From assembly GCA_900543485.1 (NCBI GenBank), contig UQRM01000005.1, forward strand, positions 1-64,000: 64,000 nt of DNA. The letters are read 5' to 3'. The stretch comes from an uncultured Eubacterium sp. (GTDB lineage: Bacteria > Bacillota > Clostridia > Peptostreptococcales > Anaerovoracaceae). The position numbers were made by a program, and so were the translations under genes. Of this stretch, positions 24,225 through 33,347 are shown one piece after another; positions within the stretch are counted from its first letter, which is position 1; each line of letters begins with the position of its first letter. The notes under the pieces are model-generated. The model was not told where the DNA came from. It searched no databases and was given only the letters and a program-made list of their open reading frames with translations.

Positions 24225-26792
24225 ATGCAGAGAATAAAAAGGGGAAGGGCATTGATCGCGCTCATGCTGCTGATGATTCTGGCGGTGACAGGGACATCGA
24301 CTCCTGTCGACGTCACAGCGGCACAGCATACTGTGACGCATTATGGCCTGGCAGGAGATGGGAATAATGTAGCAGGGATATACAGGATCGGAGGTAAGCC
24401 GGCTTTCTGTTGTGACCACCTGAAGGATTCACTGCCTACAGGAACAAAAGTGACCATGTCGATAGGGCGTGATGCTGATGTTGCCAAAGTACTTTATTAT
24501 GGGTATGGAGGTCCCGAAGAGTGGAGCGGATTTCCTGATGATGATGAGGCTGTACTGGCCACATCTCTAGCTTTGGATCATTATTTCAATGGTGGGACGT
24601 GGGACAGCAGTCCTGTGTATACGTCATTTATGAAATTTTTATCTTCTAAAGGCTCTGAAGATTCGGGGACATCGTACATACTCTACACCTCCGACAAGTC
24701 GTCTTATCAGAGGCTGGCATCGGTAAATCCGCCTGTAAAGGTGAACGTAACGGTAACGAAGGAAAGTGCAGATAGAACTTTCACGGAAAATAACAGCTGT
24801 TATTCATTGCAGGGCGCTCAATATGGAGTGTACAGCGGGAGCAAGCTTCTCATGACCATCGTTACAGGAGCTGACGGCAAAGCTTCAGGGACTGTTACAG
24901 TGAGTCCCGAGGAGGCCGGGAAACTTACGGTGAAGGAAATCAAGCCATCAAAGGGTTACGCTAAGGACGACGAAGTCTATTCGGTCGACGGTTCATCGGG
25001 CAGCGTATCGGTGATATCCCAGGAGCCACCTGCGGCCAATCCGGTGGAAATGCTGCTGTACAAGTATGACGGCGAGACAGAAGGAAAAGATGATAAGTAT
25101 TTCCCTCAGAAAGGGGCCTCTCTGGAGGGCGCGGTTTTCAAAGTGGATTTCTATGATATGGACAAGTCACAGATGCCGGCCGATGGAGATTACAGCGGGA
25201 AGCGGCCGTTGAGAACATGGTATTTTGTTTCTGACCCACAGGGTAAGATAAAGTGGGATGAGGCGTATTTCGCTGAAGGATATGAGCAATCGGCTCTTTA
25301 CTCAGATCCCAATGGAGGCGGGGGAACGGCTTTGCCTCTGGGCGTGGTCACTGTCAGGGAGATAAAAGCTCCGGAAGGGTACCTGCTCAATGAGATGGTC
25401 TACGCCTGTGCCATAACTCAGGATGGTGAAAAGGCAGTATGTGATGCATATCAGATACAACGTGTACCCGATGAGATAAAGCGGGGAGACCTGGAGCTAG
25501 TGAAGATAGCTGACGGCTCTGCCCGGAGAATGGCGGGGATACCGTTTATGATAACATCTATGCAGGAAAATGGTAAGGATGTGAATGATGGGGAAAGCCA
25601 TATCATAGTGACTGATGAAAACGGGTACTTTTCTACGGCTGCTTCCTTCAACAGCCATTCCGGCGACACCAATGCCAATGATGCGGCGTGGGATGGGAAG
25701 AGGATAGATGAATCGAAGCTGGATGCCACGGCCGGGATATGGTTTGGAGAAAAGGATGATGCCGGCAACGACAGAGGTGCTCTCCCTTACGGGAAATACA
25801 GGATAGACGAGTTGGCATGCAGCCATAACGAAGGGTATAAGCTGTTAAAAGGGATAGAGATATATGTTACGAGAGATGGTCATGTGATAGAGCTGGGAAC
25901 GCTGACCAATGATGAGATAAACCTGGAAACTGAGCTGTGGGACAGTGCGATGGATCAGAAAGGGAGTACGCTGGCGCGGAAAGACATAACGCTGACCGAC
26001 AGAGTAACATATAGCGGTCTGGAGATAGGCGCAGAATATACCCTCAAAGGAGTGCTGATGGATAAGGAGTCAAAGAAGCCTCTTGTGATAGACGGCAATC
26101 AGATACGCGGCGAAAAGGTATTTACGGCGGCAGGCACCGATGGAAACGTTGATGTGGAGTTCACCTTTGACGCTTCACAGCTTCGGGGAAAGGAAATAGT
26201 CGCTTTCGAAACTCTGGTGAAAGATGGGGCAGTCATTGCGAAACATGAGGATATAGATGATGAAGCTCAAACTATCGGGTTTCTGAATCCGATAGTGGAA
26301 ACCACCGCCGCCAACGGCGACGGGAGCGGAAAAACTCTGGCTGCCGGTAAGGGTGCGACGGTGACGGACGAAGTAAATTACAGCGGACTTCTGAGCGGAC
26401 AGACTTATGACGTGACAGGTGTGTTGATGGACAAGGGGACAGGGAAGCCTCTTATAGTTGACGGAAAAGAAGTGACCGCAGCTGAGACGTTTGCAGCGGA
26501 CGAAGGAAGCGGCAATGTCCGGATGACTTTTTCATTTGATGCTACAGGATTGGAGGGGCGACAGTTGGTGGTATTTGAAACCATCAAGTGGAATGGAAAA
26601 GTCGTCGCGGAGCACAAGGATATAAATGATAAAAATCAGACGGTTTATGTAAATGAACCGGGTGTGTTGATCCCCGGGACGGGCGATGCGGCACGGATGC
26701 TGTTGCCGGCGCTTCTGCTGATGACTGCGGCCTGTGCGGCGGCCGTGGCAATCTTCCTGAGGACTGATAGTAATATGGAAGGAAAACGATGA
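24225..26792 (+). CDS. VaFE-repeat cell-surface protein with sortase-type anchor
   Basis: An 855-residue exported protein with a signal peptide (LIALMLLMILAVTGTS). The N-terminal domain contains PAFCCDHLKDSLP, resembling thioester adhesin domains. However, the place where the partner Gln is expected reads ATSLALDH, so a thioester is doubtful. SpaA-like prealbumin domains follow (VTVREIKAPEGYLLNE). Two VaFE domains (about 575-690 and 700-815) then show the ITLTD...AFETL...DEAQTI pattern of Thr-Gln ester cross-links. The end is IPGTG, a hydrophobic helix and a basic tail: an LPXTG-variant sorting signal. The likely role is adhesion or surface display. No sortase is in the window. Confidence 0.85.
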   Translation: MQRIKRGRALIALMLLMILAVTGTSTPVDVTAAQHTVTHYGLAGDGNNVAGIYRIGGKPAFCCDHLKDSLPTGTKVTMSIGRDADVAKVLYYGYGGPEEWSGFPDDDEAVLATSLALDHYFNGGTWDSSPVYTSFMKFLSSKGSEDSGTSYILYTSDKSSYQRLASVNPPVKVNVTVTKESADRTFTENNSCYSLQGAQYGVYSGSKLLMTIVTGADGKASGTVTVSPEEAGKLTVKEIKPSKGYAKDDEVYSVDGSSGSVSVISQEPPAANPVEMLLYKYDGETEGKDDKYFPQKGASLEGAVFKVDFYDMDKSQMPADGDYSGKRPLRTWYFVSDPQGKIKWDEAYFAEGYEQSALYSDPNGGGGTALPLGVVTVREIKAPEGYLLNEMVYACAITQDGEKAVCDAYQIQRVPDEIKRGDLELVKIADGSARRMAGIPFMITSMQENGKDVNDGESHIIVTDENGYFSTAASFNSHSGDTNANDAAWDGKRIDESKLDATAGIWFGEKDDAGNDRGALPYGKYRIDELACSHNEGYKLLKGIEIYVTRDGHVIELGTLTNDEINLETELWDSAMDQKGSTLARKDITLTDRVTYSGLEIGAEYTLKGVLMDKESKKPLVIDGNQIRGEKVFTAAGTDGNVDVEFTFDASQLRGKEIVAFETLVKDGAVIAKHEDIDDEAQTIGFLNPIVETTAANGDGSGKTLAAGKGATVTDEVNYSGLLSGQTYDVTGVLMDKGTGKPLIVDGKEVTAAETFAADEGSGNVRMTFSFDATGLEGRQLVVFETIKWNGKVVAEHKDINDKNQTVYVNEPGVLIPGTGDAARMLLPALLLMTAACAAAVAIFLRTDSNMEGKR

Positions 26793-26805
26793 ATATAAAA
26801 AGAAT

Positions 26806-26850
26806 AAAAAAGGCGTTTCAGGATATTGGAACTGATGGTCCTGAAACGCC
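26806..26850 (-). terminator. Terminator of the T-box controlled symporter (possibly bidirectional)
   Basis: GGCGTTTCAGGA (26812-26823) pairs with TCCTGAAACGCC (26839-26850). Read leftwards it is followed by a T6 run, so it mainly ends the symporter transcript. Rightwards it lies just after the VaFE gene. Confidence 0.85.
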
Positions 26851-26890
26851 ATAAGGATTTCAGCGCTTTTGAGCTGGAACGGGAAAGATG

Positions 26891-28447
26891 TTATCTGGAT
26901 TCATCTTCTTCATCTCCAAGAGAAATCTTAGCAGTGACTTCCACTTTCCTTTCGTAGCAGGCGAAGCAGTCGGAGACCAGTCTGCTGTCAAGTTTGGGCG
27001 TTATCAGACTGACCACAGGAACGATGATCATGCTGCCTATCATGGCGAAAGCACCCGCGTTGATGGATGATTGCAGTATCGAAGGGAAAATTTCACCGGC
27101 CACCATGTTGAGTATCATCAGCCCTGTGCCCCATATGTAGCTGCACCAGCAGGCAGCCTTTGTGGTTTTTTTCCAGTAAAGCCCGTAAAGGAGCGGAGCC
27201 AGGAAAGAGCCTGCCAGGGCACCCCACGAGATACCCATAAGTTGGGCGATAAAAGTGATATTGCTCCTGTATTGGATGATGGCTATGATGACGGATATGG
27301 CGATGAATAGTATTATTAATGCGCGTATTATGAAAACCTGGGTTTTTTCCGTCATGTTTTTGATGAAATTATCTTTGAGAAAGTCCAAGGTGAGTGTCGA
27401 ACTGGAGGCAATGACCAGAGATGACAGTGTCGACATGGACGCTGACAGTACCAGCAATACGACCAGACCGATAAGGACATCGGGAAGGCCTGATAACATG
27501 GCTGGTATGATGGCATCAAAGCCTTCAGTCTCCACATTTACCTGATCTGAGAAGAGTCGTCCGAAGCCTCCGAGGAAATAGCACCCTCCCGCTACAATAA
27601 GTGCGAACAGCGTGGATATTATCGTACCCTTGTGTATGGATTTCTCGCTCTCTATGGCGTAAAATTTCTGGACCATCTGAGGAAGTCCCCATGTTCCCAG
27701 TGAAGTGAGGATGACAACACTCAACAGGTTGAGCGGGTCTGGTCCAAGAAATGAATTGAAAGCTCCCGGTATCGTTGATGCAGAAGGATCTTCCACCTGG
27801 GCGAGACTGCTCAAGGCTTCCATGAAACCTCCTTTGCTGGCCAAAACAGCGGCTATCACGGCCACTATGCCAAAGAGCATTATGATGCCCTGGATGAAAT
27901 CATTGATGGCGGTGGCCATGTATCCTCCAGCGATCACGTATATCCCTGTCAGAACTGCCATAATGATGATACATATGGTGTAATCGACGTTGAATGCCAT
28001 TCCGAACAGCCGCGACAGCCCATTGTAGAGCGAGGCGGTATAAGGGATGAGGAAGATGAATATTATTATTGAGGCGCCTATCTTGAGGGCTTTGCTGTCA
28101 AACCTGGATCCGAAAAATTCAGGCATGGTAGCGGAATCAAGATGCTGGGTCATTATTCTGGTGCGTCGCCCCAGGACGACCCAGGCCAGCAGGGATCCGA
28201 TGAAAGCGTTGCCTATTCCTATCCATGTGGATGCGATCCCGTATTTCCATCCGAATTGTCCTGCGTACCCGATGAAGATGACGGCTGAAAAGTAGGAAGT
28301 GCCGTAAGCGAAAGCTGTGAGCCACGGACCTACGGAACGGCCGCCGAGAACGAACCCGTTGACGTCGGTGGCATGCTTTCGGCAGTAGATCCCAATGCAT
28401 ATCATGATGGCGAAGAAGATTATTAAAAGCAGTAATTTGATAAACAT
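26891..28447 (-). CDS. Sodium:solute symporter (SSS), probable tyrosine/aromatic amino acid uptake
   Basis: A 518-residue transporter with about 13 membrane segments. SSS hallmarks are GFVLGGRSVGPWLTAFAYG near residue 32, the GGYMATAINDFIQGI motif and SMSTLSSLVIASSSTLTLD near 355. It imports an organic solute with sodium. The leader is a T-box whose specifier I read as TAC (Tyr), so tyrosine or a related aromatic amino acid is the likely substrate. This rests on the specifier, not on the protein sequence. The start ATG has an AAAGGAC site. The C-terminal tail is acidic (GDEEDES). Confidence 0.85.
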   Translation of the reverse strand: MFIKLLLLIIFFAIMICIGIYCRKHATDVNGFVLGGRSVGPWLTAFAYGTSYFSAVIFIGYAGQFGWKYGIASTWIGIGNAFIGSLLAWVVLGRRTRIMTQHLDSATMPEFFGSRFDSKALKIGASIIIFIFLIPYTASLYNGLSRLFGMAFNVDYTICIIIMAVLTGIYVIAGGYMATAINDFIQGIIMLFGIVAVIAAVLASKGGFMEALSSLAQVEDPSASTIPGAFNSFLGPDPLNLLSVVILTSLGTWGLPQMVQKFYAIESEKSIHKGTIISTLFALIVAGGCYFLGGFGRLFSDQVNVETEGFDAIIPAMLSGLPDVLIGLVVLLVLSASMSTLSSLVIASSSTLTLDFLKDNFIKNMTEKTQVFIIRALIILFIAISVIIAIIQYRSNITFIAQLMGISWGALAGSFLAPLLYGLYWKKTTKAACWCSYIWGTGLMILNMVAGEIFPSILQSSINAGAFAMIGSMIIVPVVSLITPKLDSRLVSDCFACYERKVEVTAKISLGDEEDESR

Positions 28448-28529
28448 AGCATTTGTCCTTTCTCTGTTGTGTTTTGAAGGACAGCAGCGACAGGACAGGG
28501 AGAATCCCGGGCATCGTCTGTCTTGTCAT

Positions 28530-28566
28530 AAAAAAACTGCCCTCCGAACTATGTTCAGAGGGCAGT
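28530..28566 (-). terminator. T-box regulated terminator before the symporter
   Basis: The ACTGCCCTC and GAGGGCAGT arms are followed on the minus strand by a T7 run. Confidence 0.9.
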
Positions 28567-28828
28567 TGATACCGCGTTACCACCTCTGTTCACTGCAGCC
28601 TCACGACTGCAGCCTCACTGAGTTCACGATGAAACTCGCTCACTGTTACGGGTGAACCCGTTCCGTCCTAATTAGTTCAGAGCTCCGATAGATAGAGATG
28701 TCTCTTTCCTGTTCAGAGGACTGCTCTCGGAATGTATTCGGTCAGCGTCGTCCCGCGCCTCTCACCAAACGGCTGCTCTCTGTGGGACTCCTGAAGACTT
28801 ACTGGTTTCCGGTCCTGGCATTTGTCGA
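28530..28828 (-). ncRNA. T-box riboswitch, tyrosine specifier (predicted)
   Basis: On the minus strand the T-box AGAGGTGGTAACGCGG (28587-28572) is followed by a terminator with GAGGGCAGT arms. Stem I is closed by AGGAC-CGGAA against TTCCG-AGAGCA-GTCCT. The 5' side carries AGTA and the 3' side reads GAATACA directly before TTCCG. By the same placement that gives ATC in the ileS leader, the specifier is TAC (28736-28734), a Tyr codon. A one-base shift would give ACA (Thr), but then the conserved purine after the specifier would be lost. Confidence 0.85.
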
Positions 28829-28830
28829 TT

Positions 28831-28859
28831 ATTATGTCATGGATTTTTTTTCGTGTCAA
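28831..28859 (-). promoter_or_regulatory. Promoter of the tyrosine T-box leader
   Basis: On the minus strand: TTGACA (28859-28854), a 17-base spacer and CATAAT (28836-28831). Confidence 0.8.
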
Positions 28860-28951
28860 GAGAATAATAGGAAGTTTTTAAAATATCATAGAAGAGACGG
28901 CAGGAAAATCTTTGCTGAAAATTAATATTCAGAAAAAAAAGAATTTTCAGC

Positions 28952-29311
28952 TTGTATGCCATGTAAAATAGTGGTAGAATTAATCAACAAGTATATCAAA
29001 ATATTATGAGGAAAGGAGGGAAAACGGCGGAAATCTGAGGAAGAAAGGGTGCTCTGACGGGAAACGTTTTTGTGCTGACAGAAAAATCCTGCGGGACTTT
29101 CTCCCATTGTGATGTGAATGGGCTGTAAAGAGTCGACGGGGCGAAGTCAGCGCTGATGTGGACATGGAAGAGCCACGAAATGTGATGGACTTTTTTATTT
29201 TATCAAGACTGTTTTTATGATTTTTTACGGATGACAAATGGCGAGTTGCTTAAAAGCAACTCGGCGGTCATTCAGCAATTATTCTGTTTTTTATCGGGAG
29301 GTGAAGTGCAG
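28952..29311 (+). promoter_or_regulatory. Promoter and long leader of the NhaC-type gene
   Basis: TTGTAT (28952-28957), a 17-base spacer and TAGAAT (28975-28980) give a start near 28990, so the leader is about 320 bases long. It contains a CCCATT/AATGGG hairpin near 29102-29123. It also contains a strong hairpin at 29232-29270: CGAGTTGCT pairs with AGCAACTCG across TAAA, with TGAC/GTCA outside. I do not recognise a known riboswitch class; the G-rich 29020-29190 part is the likeliest ligand-binding region if one exists. Confidence 0.45.
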
Positions 29312-30811
29312 TTGACAGAAAAACTTAAAAACGAAGTGAAAACATTTAATCCACTTCGGTCGTTGATAATAGTAGTTCTGGTTATCGCGGCTGCCTATTT
29401 GGTAGCGTTGACTCTGGTGCCTGCGGAAAACCTGGAAGCAGAGGGCGGGACTCTGGGGTTATGGTCATGTGTACCTGCGGTCTTCCTGGTCGTGTACATT
29501 TTTGCAACAAAGCGCGTGTTGGAAGGACTGATATTGGGCTCGGTTGTCGGCCTGATATTCGCGGCGCCATCGGCGAATGTGATAGGTGCATTGAGTACTA
29601 CTGCAACGGAAGTCATGATGGATGAGGATACCGGATGGCTGATAATCGTCTGCGGACTTATGGGTGCTATAATAAAACTTATTGAAGTAACTGGCGGAGC
29701 CCAGGCTTTCGGCGACTGGGCGGCAAGGAAAGCGAAGTCGAGAGAGGCGACGTTGATGTGGACGTATGTCCTCGGGTGTATCATTTTTATAGATGACTAT
29801 CTCAATTCGATGACGATAGGCTCCTGTATGAAGAAACTGACTGACAAGCGTAAGGTGTCGCGAGAAATGCTCAGTTATGTCACATCTTCGACGGCAGCCC
29901 CGCTGTGTGCATTGATCCCGATTTCAACATGGGCGATCTTCGCAGGGCGTATTATGGTAGATAATGGGTATGGAGTTGATGGAAAGGAAATACAGTCATT
30001 CATTACCACGATACCATACAGTTTCTATGCATGGGCCGCAGCGTTGCTCGTTCCGCTGGTAATATGGCATATAGTTCCTGTGTTCGGCCCTATGAAGAAG
30101 GCTGAAGAAAGAGCGCTGTCAGGCGGACCGCTGGCGCCTCCGGGATCAGAAAAAATCGACTTGAACGCTGGCGAAGTCGAACTGAAAGGAAAACCTAAAT
30201 TATATAATCTTGCTATTCCTATCATAGGCATGGTATTCTTTACGATCATTTTCGATCTTGATATGCAGTATGGTGTAATCGCCACAATGGCTCTCTGCTT
30301 CGTTCTCTTTATAGGACAGAAGCTGCTGACTGCCGAAGAATTTTGGGACTACAGTATAGAGGGGATAAAGAACATGATACTTCCGCTCACCCTTATGGTC
30401 CTGGCATATATTTTCGCATCGGTGAACGATACGATAGGCTTTACCCGTTACGTGATCGATATTGCTGTTGCAAGCGCATCGGTACAACTGCTGCCTGTGT
30501 TGATCTTCGCACTTCTTGCAGTAACCGAGTTTGTTACGGGAACTAACTGGGGAATGTACATAATCGCGCTGCCGATAGTCATTCCGATTTGCATGGAGAC
30601 GGGGATACCTGTTGCTCTTGGCTGCGGAGCAGTAATCTCGGCCGGAGTACTGGGAAGCCACTGCTGCTTCTACTCCGATTGTACCGTAATAACATCCTCA
30701 GCTACAGGCTGCGACAACTTTGCCCATGCGTGGACTCAGATGCCGCTCGGCTTGCTGGCCGGAGCCGTGGCTGCAATCGGTTATCTGATAACAGGATTTG
30801 TTATGATATAG
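29312..30811 (+). CDS. NhaC-family Na+/H+ antiporter-like transporter
   Basis: A 499-residue protein with about 12 membrane segments and the NhaC features LGCIIFIDDYLNSMTIGS and VTGTNWGMYIIALPIVIP. The family exchanges sodium for protons. Several members under amino-acid-responsive RNAs are predicted amino acid transporters, so a role in amino acid uptake is possible. I place the start at the TTG at 29312, which has GGGAGGTG nine bases upstream. An in-frame ATG at 29231 has no site and lies inside a hairpin. A long leader suggests RNA-level control. Confidence 0.85.
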   Translation: MTEKLKNEVKTFNPLRSLIIVVLVIAAAYLVALTLVPAENLEAEGGTLGLWSCVPAVFLVVYIFATKRVLEGLILGSVVGLIFAAPSANVIGALSTTATEVMMDEDTGWLIIVCGLMGAIIKLIEVTGGAQAFGDWAARKAKSREATLMWTYVLGCIIFIDDYLNSMTIGSCMKKLTDKRKVSREMLSYVTSSTAAPLCALIPISTWAIFAGRIMVDNGYGVDGKEIQSFITTIPYSFYAWAAALLVPLVIWHIVPVFGPMKKAEERALSGGPLAPPGSEKIDLNAGEVELKGKPKLYNLAIPIIGMVFFTIIFDLDMQYGVIATMALCFVLFIGQKLLTAEEFWDYSIEGIKNMILPLTLMVLAYIFASVNDTIGFTRYVIDIAVASASVQLLPVLIFALLAVTEFVTGTNWGMYIIALPIVIPICMETGIPVALGCGAVISAGVLGSHCCFYSDCTVITSSATGCDNFAHAWTQMPLGLLAGAVAAIGYLITGFVMI

Positions 30812-30886
30812 GACAGAAGGTCAAAGTAAAACGACAGTAATCACCTGAAAAATCATTTCCATATCAAATGTGGAATACTCTAAGGA

Positions 30887-30921
30887 CCGCGCGCCGACAG
30901 AAATACTCTGCCGGCGCGCGG
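30887..30921 (+). terminator. Very GC-rich hairpin after the NhaC-type gene
   Basis: CCGCGCGCCG (30887-30896) pairs with CGGCGCGCGG (30912-30921), with an inner CAGA/TCTG. Only TTT follows, so termination efficiency is uncertain. From here to 31065 I see no gene. Confidence 0.6.
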
Positions 30922-31065
30922 TTTATGGTTGTCATTCTAAGGCAGCGGACGGTTTGAGCTGGACATCTCATCCCGCCCGCTGTTTTAGTTGTATTGGTAG
31001 TTTCGAGGCGATTTTCGTATTTCGAAATAAAAATTTAAAATCACGGCAAAACGAAGAACGTCTGT

Positions 31066-31094
31066 TTGCGCGCGAGGAGGCGTTATGTTATAAT
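31066..31094 (+). promoter_or_regulatory. Promoter upstream of uvrB
   Basis: TTGCGC (31066-31071), a 17-base spacer and TATAAT (31089-31094). No clear LexA/SOS box was seen here, although the search was by eye. Confidence 0.6.
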
Positions 31095-31125
31095 GCTGTT
31101 AGGCAGATATGTATTGGATCAAAAG

Positions 31126-31242
31126 ATGAAAAGTACAGGAAGAAAAAGAATGGTATCCGCAGCAGGTGTCTCGGAAGATATGATCGTAAAGCATTTAATG
31201 AGTTTTGATAGAGAAATAGCGGATACATTAATGGTTAAATAA
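31126..31242 (+). CDS. Possible 38-residue protein before uvrB
   Basis: The frame ATG 31126 to TAA 31242 would encode a basic N-terminus (MKSTGRKRMVSAAGVSEDMI) and a helical C-terminus (VKHLMSFDREIADTLMVK). It lies between the promoter and uvrB, so it would be co-transcribed. The ribosome site is poor (GGATC about ten bases upstream). I recognise no family; it could be a chance reading of the leader. Confidence 0.3.
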   Translation: MKSTGRKRMVSAAGVSEDMIVKHLMSFDREIADTLMVK

Positions 31243-31288
31243 AAAATGAAAACAGAGTAAAGAAACCAAAAGACGAGAGGATTGATTT

Positions 31289-33262
31289 ATGGATCGTTTT
31301 AAAATAGTATCAGAATATAAGATGATGGGTGATCAGCCTAAGGCCGTGGAAACCCTGGCGAGCGGTATCATGGAGGGTAAGAAGGCTCAGACGCTGATGG
31401 GCGTCACCGGTTCAGGAAAAACCTTCACTATGGCCAATATCATCGAACAGGTACAGAAGCCGACTCTGGTCATCAGCCACAACAAGACTCTGGCGGCTCA
31501 GCTTCACGGCGAGTTCAAGGAGTTCTTCCCTGATAACGCAGTGGAATATTTTGTCTCCTACTACGATTACTACCAGCCGGAGGCTTACGTGCCGTCGACA
31601 GATACCTATATAGAGAAGGACTCGGATATCAACGCGGAGATAGAGAAGCTGAGGCACTCGGCGACGGCGGCACTGTCGGAGCGGCGGGACGTTATCATCG
31701 TCGCCAGTGTATCCTGCATCTACGGATTGGGAAGTCCGATAGATTATGAAAATCAGGTCATATCACTGCGGCCAGGTATGGAAAGAGACAGGCAGGAATT
31801 GATGAGGAAGCTGGTAGATATCCAGTACACCAGGAACGATATCGCTATGGAAAGAGGCAATTTCAGAGTCAGAGGCGATACGCTGGATGTCTATCCGGCA
31901 GGAGCGGAAAACGCTGTCAGAATAGAGCTGTTCGGTGACGAAGTGGAGACAATCAAGGAGATAAACCCTGTGACCGGAGAAATAGTTGGCATCAGAAATC
32001 ATGTGGCTATCTATCCGGCATCTCATTATGTCACCAGTAAGGAGAACATCGACAGGGCCATCGAAACCATCAGTGAAGAGCTGGATGAACGCATCAAATG
32101 GTTCCGCGACAGGGGAAAGCTGATAGAGGCGCAGCGTATCGAACAGCGTACAAGATACGATATGGAAATGCTCAGGGAAGTAGGAACGTGCAAAGGCATA
32201 GAAAATTACTCACGTCACATCACAGGACTGCCGCCGGGCTCGAGACCGTATACGCTGATAGATTACATTCCGGACGATTTCCTGATAATAATAGACGAGT
32301 CTCATGTGATGCTGCCCCAGCTCAGGGCCATGTACGCGGGAGACCGTTCAAGGAAACAGTCGTTGGTGGATTACGGTTTCAGGCTGCCATCGGCGCTGGA
32401 CAACAGGCCGCTTAAGTTCGAGGAATTCAACAGTCTTGTGAACCAGATACTATACGTCAGCGCTACTCCGGCGCCGTACGAGAGGGAGCAGAGCGGAGGC
32501 ATATCGGCGGAGCAGATAATCAGGCCGACAGGCCTTCTCGATCCCGTCATAGAGCTTCATGAGACGGAAGGACAGATGGATCACCTGATAGGGGAAATCA
32601 ATAAAACTACGGAAAAGGGTGAACGTGTACTCGTTACGACACTTACCAAGAAGATGGCCGAGAGTCTGACGGATTATCTGAAAAATGTCGGGATAAAGGT
32701 GCGCTACCTCCATTCGGAGATAGATACGCTGGAACGTATGGAAATACTGAGAGATCTGAGACTTGGTATCTTTGACGTTTTGGTAGGGATAAATTTGCTG
32801 AGGGAAGGGCTGGATATCCCGGAAGTGTCTCTGGTTGCTATTTTAGATGCCGATAAAGAAGGCTTTCTCAGAACGGAAACATCGCTGATACAAACAATAG
32901 GAAGGGCTGCTCGAAATGTTGACAGTCGGGTTATAATGTATTGTGATGGAGTGAGTCCTGCCATGAGAGCGGCCATAGACGAGACGGAGCGAAGGCGCAG
33001 GATACAGGATCAGTACAACAAAGAAAACGGCATCACTCCTCAGAGTGTAAAGAAGGCGGTCAGAAGCGTCATAGAAGCTACTCATGTGGCGGAAGAGGAC
33101 ATGATATATGAAGGAAAGAGCCCGCTGGAGCTTACGAAAAAAGAGCTGAAGGACTACGTCGCCAAACTGGAAAAGGAGATGAAGCAGGCCGCTGCGGATC
33201 TGCAGTTCGAACGGGCGGCCCAGCTGAGGGATATGGTGTTCGAGTATAAGGCTCATATGTAG
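31289..33262 (+). CDS. uvrB: Excinuclease ABC subunit B
   Basis: At 657 residues it matches UvrB, the damage-verifying helicase-like subunit of nucleotide excision repair, which accepts DNA from UvrA and recruits UvrC. Walker A is GVTGSGKT (about residue 39). The beta-hairpin that clamps the strand is [12 protein letters not shown]. The helicase motifs include [12 protein letters not shown] and [13 protein letters not shown] domain that binds UvrC is at the C-terminus ([18 protein letters not shown]). The start is the ATG after GAGAGGATTGATTT. uvrA follows 85 bases later. Confidence 0.97.
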   Translation: MDRFKIVSEYKMMGDQPKAVETLASGIMEGKKAQTLMGVTGSGKTFTMANIIEQVQKPTLVISHNKTLAAQLHGEFKEFFPDNAVEYFVSYYDYYQPEAYVPSTDTYIEKDSDINAEIEKLRHSATAALSERRDVIIVASVSCIYGLGSPIDYENQVISLRPGMERDRQELMRKLVDIQYTRNDIAMERGNFRVRGDTLDVYPAGAENAVRIELFGDEVETIKEINPVTGEIVGIRNHVAIYPASHYVTSKENIDRAIETISEELDERIKWFRDRGKLIEAQRIEQRTRYDMEMLREVGTCKGIENYSRHITGLPPGSRPYTLIDYIPDDFLIIIDESHVMLPQLRAMYAGDRSRKQSLVDYGFRLPSALDNRPLKFEEFNSLVNQILYVSATPAPYEREQSGGISAEQIIRPTGLLDPVIELHETEGQMDHLIGEINKTTEKGERVLVTTLTKKMAESLTDYLKNVGIKVRYLHSEIDTLERMEILRDLRLGIFDVLVGINLLREGLDIPEVSLVAILDADKEGFLRTETSLIQTIGRAARNVDSRVIMYCDGVSPAMRAAIDETERRRRIQDQYNKENGITPQSVKKAVRSVIEATHVAEEDMIYEGKSPLELTKKELKDYVAKLEKEMKQAAADLQFERAAQLRDMVFEYKAHM

Positions 33263-33347
33263 TGCCGGTATGGCTGATGAAAAAGGTCTTCGACATTATG
33301 GCAGTGGACATTTTAGAAGCATATAGAGAGGGAGCATAGTACAGAGT

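Noticed and set aside
29000..29230. Lysine riboswitch before the NhaC-type gene
   Set aside because: The context suited it, but the conserved L-box segments (such as AGAGGNGC and GCCGAAG with their spacing) could not be placed.
30870..31208. A 112-residue frame between the NhaC-type gene and uvrB
   Set aside because: It runs through a GC-rich hairpin and the uvrB promoter, has no ribosome site and shows no family features.
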